Below, piece by piece: positions 59,721 to 64,000 of a stretch of DNA of 64,000 bases; within the stretch, counting starts at the first letter, position 1, and each line of letters opens with the position of its first letter. The translations under genes were made by a program, and so were the position numbers. Source of the stretch: Nelumbo lutea. Its lineage: Eukaryota > Streptophyta > Magnoliopsida > Proteales > Nelumbonaceae. The DNA lies in NCBI GenBank assembly GCA_022828595.1, contig JAKGHH010000001.1:116138999-116202998 (forward strand). Reading direction: 5' to 3'. A model generated the notes under the pieces. That model was not told the DNA's origin and made no database searches. It saw only the letters and a list, made by a program, of their open reading frames with translations.

Positions 59721-60145
59721 GGTTTAGTCAATCTAGAGCTTTGAAACAAAATCTTGTTACAATAAAGGGGGAAATGAGGGAATCTTTGGTTGAAATTTGT
59801 CAAGGTGGAGTTTTTGAACATTCTAAACCGATTAATGGGGTCAGATTGACTCAATTAGGCCTGGATCAGGTAAATATGGAGGGGGAGTGGTTTAGTCAAT
59901 TTAGAGCTTTGAAATAAAATCTTGTTGCAATGAAGGGGAAAATGAGGAAATCTTTGCTTAAAAATTGTCATGGTGGGGTTTTTGAACATTTTGGACCAAT
60001 TGGTGGGGTTAGATTGGCCCAACTAGACATGGATCACATAAATCTGGAGGGGTAATGATTTGGTCAATCTAGAGCTTTAAAATAAAATCTTAGTGCGATG
60101 AAGGGGAAAATGAGTGAATCTTTGGTTGAAATTTTGTTGATAGGT
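59721..60145. repeat. 168-bp tandem repeat, about 2.5 copies
   Basis: Units start at about 59721, 59889 and 60057, exactly 168 bp apart. Shared words include tagtcaatctagagcttt, aaaatctt, gaaggggaaaatga, tttttgaacatt and ctggatca-like ends. Copies differ by scattered substitutions. Confidence 0.85.
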
Positions 60146-60486
60146 ATTGTGGGACCCACCAGTAATATTTGCATGTTTGAATGTGTATGCTCACCAAATG
60201 GTCTTTAGGTCTTTCTAGTTTTTGAAAAAATCTTTAAAAGAAATTGCAACCAAACGGTCTTTAGTCTTTGAAGATCTACTTGTGAAAACTTGTTGGTCTT
60301 TCAAGGTGTTGAGCTTTTGGAAGATCTTCCTAAAATGACTTGCCAAATGCCTTCTAACTCTCTTCCAATCCTCTACATTTAACATTTCCTCCACCTGTTG
60401 GTCATCTTCCACCCTCTATTACATAGTCAGATCATCTCAACATCTTTACTTCATGACAAGTAGTGCAAATGTCACCCTTTCACCAG

Positions 60487-60913
60487 TAGAGGTGTCAATT
60501 GGACTGGATTTGGTCCAGTCCAATCTGGTCCAATATGAGTCCATTATAGATGGACCAGGTCCAATGTAATCTGATGAATATTCTAGACCATTTTGGACCA
60601 GTCCAATTCAATGTCTCTACCATCCAATCTATTGAAATTGGTTTTAATTTAGATTGATTCCAACTCAAACCCAATCCATTGACACCCATATTCTTATATT
60701 CTATTAATGGATCAGATATGGGTTTAATCCGATCCAATCTAGTATAAATTCATTATGGACGAATCAGATCTAATCCAATGCAAAAAATTACTTTGGACCA
60801 TTAAGTCTACACTGATCCAATTCAATATGTTTTATTGGTGCATGCATCCAATCCGTCCAAATTGATTTTGATTTGAAAAAGTCCAATCCAAAACCATTCC
60901 ATTAACACTCCTA
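60487..60913. mobile_element. hAT-like MITE
   Basis: Starts TAGAGGTGTCAATTGG and ends with the complement of TAGGAGTGTTAATGG. The flanks ttcaccag (60479-60486) and ctcaccac (60914-60921) match at six of eight positions, as expected for an aged 8-bp hAT duplication. The inside is rich in ggtccaatc/gattggacc-type words. No coding capacity. Confidence 0.7.
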
Positions 60914-62536
60914 CTCACCACCTAAGAAGATAAGACTTTCAAATATTCCAATTTAAATACTCCATACATAACTCCCAATGAGGGGCGGAGTCAAGTATAA
61001 AGTTCGGGGGTCCTTAGCCCCCGAAACACTTTGTTAAAACCAGATCATACAGTAATAAAGTGGATCCTAGCTAGCCCCCAAAAGGTTATGGAGTGTTGTC
61101 CAACTCTATAATGCCTCTCCACCTTTATTTCTTTGATAAACCTCTATTGCTTTTACTTCATTTCCCCGACACACTAGGTTGTAAGACTCAAAATCATCTT
61201 CCCCAGAATTTTCATTGTATGGAATTTTATTATGGTAAACTTAAGCTTTATAGCACCATCTTTGGGTGCCGTTATAGTCATTTGGGTTTATACCTGGATC
61301 CGATGGAGGGTCCCCGGAAAGGTCTTCTGTATCTCGCATAAATGATAAATGCAACTTCAGTGGGACTATCGTTTGACTGGTCCTTTTGTAGTCAGTGTAG
61401 CGGTAGCAGCAGGGGCAGGGGTAGGGGTTGCAGGATCAATTACAATAGCCACCGCCGCACCGGTGCAATGTTAATTTCAGCAGCAGCATTCATAATACCA
61501 GTATCCGCCGGTTCGAAGATGATTAAAAGCATCTTTCTGCATATAAAAACATCCTTCAAGAAATTTGTGAGAAATATATATATATATATATATATTAAAC
61601 GCCTACATCAACTCAAAATATTTCAAATAATAAAATTCCTATCACACAACTTTTTATTGATTAATTGAAAATACAATGACAACATAATGCCACTCTACCA
61701 AACACCTCCTCCTGGGCTCATGGAAAACTTCCACTCCAAATTCAATTTGATTATTTACCATAAGGTTAGGATTGTATTTAAGATTTTATTCGGTATAAAA
61801 AATGGGAGAGAAATAGAAAATGAAGAGAAGGTTGTTAGGGGCTTCACTTTCAGTAAACCACTACGCTAAGCTAGCTACATGACTTTGTTTTCCTAGTTTA
61901 AAAAAAAAAAAAGAAAACCAAGTCAATAAGAAGGCCAAACACATATCAGCTTAGGGGTGCATATGTGTTGGACAAGTGGTGTGACAAATCGACCCAGAGC
62001 CAGAGGCTAGAGTCATGCGTGAAGCAGTGAATCCCGATGACCATGAAAATACTTGACTCGGTCCGAGTCATGGATGAATAGGGTAATCAGATCTTTTCTC
62101 GCATGGAAGCCATTTGTTCTACGCACAGATGGGTAACAGATGGGTGAAGGGTAATGTTAGAGTGTCATGCACGCCAGAAACGGATTCTCAACGAAATATA
62201 CAAGGCATCGTCAAGGCTACCACCGTTTCTTGCGCCACCCACCTCTTTCTTTTTTCTTCTCCTCCTCTTTACAACCTTTCTTTCCAAGTTCCAACACCCT
62301 CCACCAACCTCTCTTCCTTCCACGGCACAAGCCGTATTCTCTCCCAAGTCCCAGTTATCAAAAAACCAATAAAAAAGGAAGGAAAAAAAAGCTGTATTAT
62401 CTTCCTTCATCTCATCAAGAAAGTGAAATCTTAGTAGACCAGGAATTAATCAGCCTCAAAGACCGCTCTTCTCCCAAATTTCTGTGGCTTCTCCTTCGTT
62501 GAAATTCGCGAAATTGGAGTCCCACAAAAATTAAAC
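60914..62536. other. Intergenic sequence and promoter of the next gene
   Basis: Short ORFs at 61093-61341 and 61342-61668 have no motif I know; one frame near 61390-61470 gives a hydrophobic Ala/Val/Gly stretch. TA repeat at 61576-61594. 62220-62300 is CT-rich, fitting a 5' leader or proximal promoter. Confidence 0.5.
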
Positions 62537-63380
62537 ATGAATTCATCATCTACCGTTGCTTGGCGGTTAAGTTTCGATGAGAAACAAAATTCAAGAGTTA
62601 TGGAAGAGAAGGTTGGTGGGTTTCATCAAGCGTGTTTGTCTTTGCAGTCTGGCCATGGAGGGTATGAGGACAGTCAAAATTGCTACATGACGGAGGAAAA
62701 GGAGATGGTGATGGGCCTCGTTCATTCTCACAAGTCCTGCCTCGACCTCCTGCAGAACTGCGATCTCCCTCCACCCATCAAAGTCTTTGCTGCAATCGAT
62801 AGAACTTTCGCTTCTCCGTATGTATCCATGACGTTTCAGAGATTTCAAGGGTGAACAAAAAATCAATAATTTTTTTTGCCTTTTTGGAATTGCACGATTT
62901 GAAATAACTGATATGAAATCCGTATTATGATTTATAACTCTATTCTTCAGCAAGATCAGCCGAGAATACAGAGAGGATTCTCCTACACTCCCATGTGCGG
63001 GCCAAGATGAGAAGCTGGGCTTGTTGAAAGCCTTGCATCTGTCCCAGACTCGGGCAAGGGAAGCAGAGGAGAAGACAGCACTTATGGCCAAGGAGAGAGA
63101 TCGTTTGTCTAACTCACTTCTTGAGGAATCATTACGGTTATTTGCCCACCGGCAGTGGGTGAAGCTGCTTGAGATTGAGGTCTCACGATTGCGGTCACAG
63201 AAGCAACAGCAGCAGAAACAATCATGTAGTGGCTGCTGCCAATCGGACACAGAGCAGGGAGCAACGAAAGAGGAGAAGGAAGAAGGTGACGTGGATAGCT
63301 TAACATGGTACATGGCTTTTGCGCTATGTTTGGGCATTGCTGGAGTAGGATTTGCTTTAGGCTATGGATACCTGTTTTGA
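62537..63380 (+). CDS. Coiled-coil, C-terminally membrane-anchored protein, unknown function (two exons)
   Basis: Exons 62537-62817 and 62951-63380, intron 133 bp with gtatgt donor and ttcag acceptor; joined product is 236 residues. Residues 1-94 include GFHQACLSLQSGHGGYED and EMVMGLVHSHKSCLDLLQNC. Residues about 115-170 form a charged coiled coil (LLKALHLSQTRAREAEEKTA, KERDRLSNSLLEESLRLFAH, LLEIEVSRLRSQK), then a Gln/Lys and acidic linker. The last 24 residues are hydrophobic (YMAFALCLGIAGVGFALGYG), a tail anchor by position. I recall similar plant proteins without known function. No damage is seen. The start is the first ATG after the CT-rich leader and precedes a continuous frame. Location in an organelle or ER membrane is inference. 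Confidence 0.8.
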
Positions 63381-64000
63381 ATCCGTCGTTTTTCCCTTTC
63401 CAAACATGGTTAGCTGCAACTTGTTTTGGTGCTAGGTCAGAATGTAGAGTTGTAAAAGCTATGAACCCAGAAATTAAATCTCCCATGTAAAATATAACTA
63501 GGATTCAAACAAAAACAGGGGATTTCTATGCTCCCAAGGAAACTGATAGAACAGGGGCAGCATACTGTTTGTTTTAGTAATGTGGAAGTGGAACCTCCCA
63601 CCCCCCAAGTCCTATTCACAACTAACACGAAATGGGTGGGGATCTTCATCATCCCCCGGCAACCATGTTTGTGCAGTTACTAGTACTGAGCATCCTTGAC
63701 AATAATATATGGTCATAGTTTCTATGGTTAAACTCTGCAATCGGTTCTTCTTTCCCTTCACACTAACGGCCCCAAGGTGGGACACTGGGACCAACTGAAA
63801 TTAATTTGCAAGCCAAAATCCGGGAAAATCTACTTCACAATGGTGAGACTTGTCATTTGAATTTGCTTAGCGTGGCAAGGATGAGTCCGATGACAATCGA
63901 AGTATTAATCCTGCACAGGCTGTCTTGAAGTGGATGAGTCCGATCAGTCTCCATGGCCAAGGAGCTATTGAACTATGGCTAGAGAGCAACTCCAGCTCAG
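63381..64000. other. 3' flank of the coiled-coil gene
   Basis: No further coding sequence recognised. The last 150 bp holds a repeated ggatgagtccgat word (about 63881 and 63933) and may be the edge of another gene, but I cannot assign it. Confidence 0.45.

Larger units (their letters stand above)
58510..60351. mobile_element. Possible TIR transposon with degraded ends
   Basis: The left end ggccctgtttggcaagtc and the complement of the right end (ggcatttggcaagtcat) are inverted repeats after a 3-bp gap; similarity continues weakly inward (gaaagat against ggaagat). No matching target duplication (taa against ttc). The inside has GA-rich tracts and a 168-bp tandem array but no transposase. Confidence 0.38.

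Noticed and set aside
61342..61668. Possible small membrane protein (Ala/Val/Gly-rich frame)
   Set aside because: No start context, no exon partner, no family recognised; the hydrophobic frame is short.
62165..63337. Long minus-strand ORFs opposite the coiled-coil gene (62591-63337 and others)
   Set aside because: They are shadows of the + strand exons, cross the intron, and lack any motif.
1..64000. CRISPR arrays, tRNA or rRNA genes, biosynthetic or defence clusters
   Set aside because: None seen. The short direct repeats are transposon or microsatellite features. No tRNA cloverleaf was recognised, though this was by eye; a tRNAscan run would be decisive.
63855..64000. Start of another gene at the right edge
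   Set aside because: Slightly gene-like composition, but no reading frame could be tied to a protein.

Overview
This is nuclear DNA from a seed plant, most likely a dicot or another AT-rich broad-leaved angiosperm; the species cannot be named from the sequence. Signs are plant-type Ty3/gypsy retrotransposons of the Tat and chromovirus-like groups, plant LINEs, PIF/Harbinger and hAT miniature transposons, GT-AG introns and plant gene fragments. Transposable elements in several stages of decay occupy much of the window. Only two gene models look intact, both on the + strand.

Layout. 1-7844: 3' part of a Tat-type LTR retrotransposon (protease, reverse transcriptase, RNase H, integrase, a long antisense ORF, 3' LTR); its 5' end lies outside the window. 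9921-18801: a cluster of broken pieces of five unrelated genes: calmodulin exon 1, a NIK-like LRR receptor kinase, a beta-xylosidase on the minus strand, splicing factor SF3B2, and an oxalyl-CoA synthetase-like acyl-activating enzyme. A CACTA-like transposon end lies at the left of this cluster. 21025-26338: a gypsy retrotransposon on the minus strand with both LTRs, a tRNA-iMet primer site and a polypurine tract, crippled by a deletion of the RT active site and carrying a 330-bp tandem duplication. 26727-26845: a PIF/Harbinger MITE with TAA target duplications. 31380-32245: an LTR-end/primer-site relic. 32405-36700: a decayed LINE (+). 40201-42567: a LINE RNase H fragment abutting a second, truncated Tat element.

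45414-46643: intact five-exon gene for a predicted plastid, single-pass membrane protein of 208 residues and unknown function. 50410-51745: four degenerate AT-rich repeat units. 53008-57060: a LINE (-) carrying a nested hAT element with a perfect 8-bp target duplication. 58510-60351: a possible TIR transposon with a 168-bp tandem array inside. 60487-60913: an hAT-like MITE. 62537-63380: intact two-exon gene for a 236-residue coiled-coil, C-terminally anchored protein of unknown function.

The genes do not form a shared pathway. I found no CRISPR array, operon, gene cluster or defence system. The most interesting material is structural: repair and reverse-transcription scars inside retroelements, the cluster of gene fragments, and a junction between two RNase H-coding elements.
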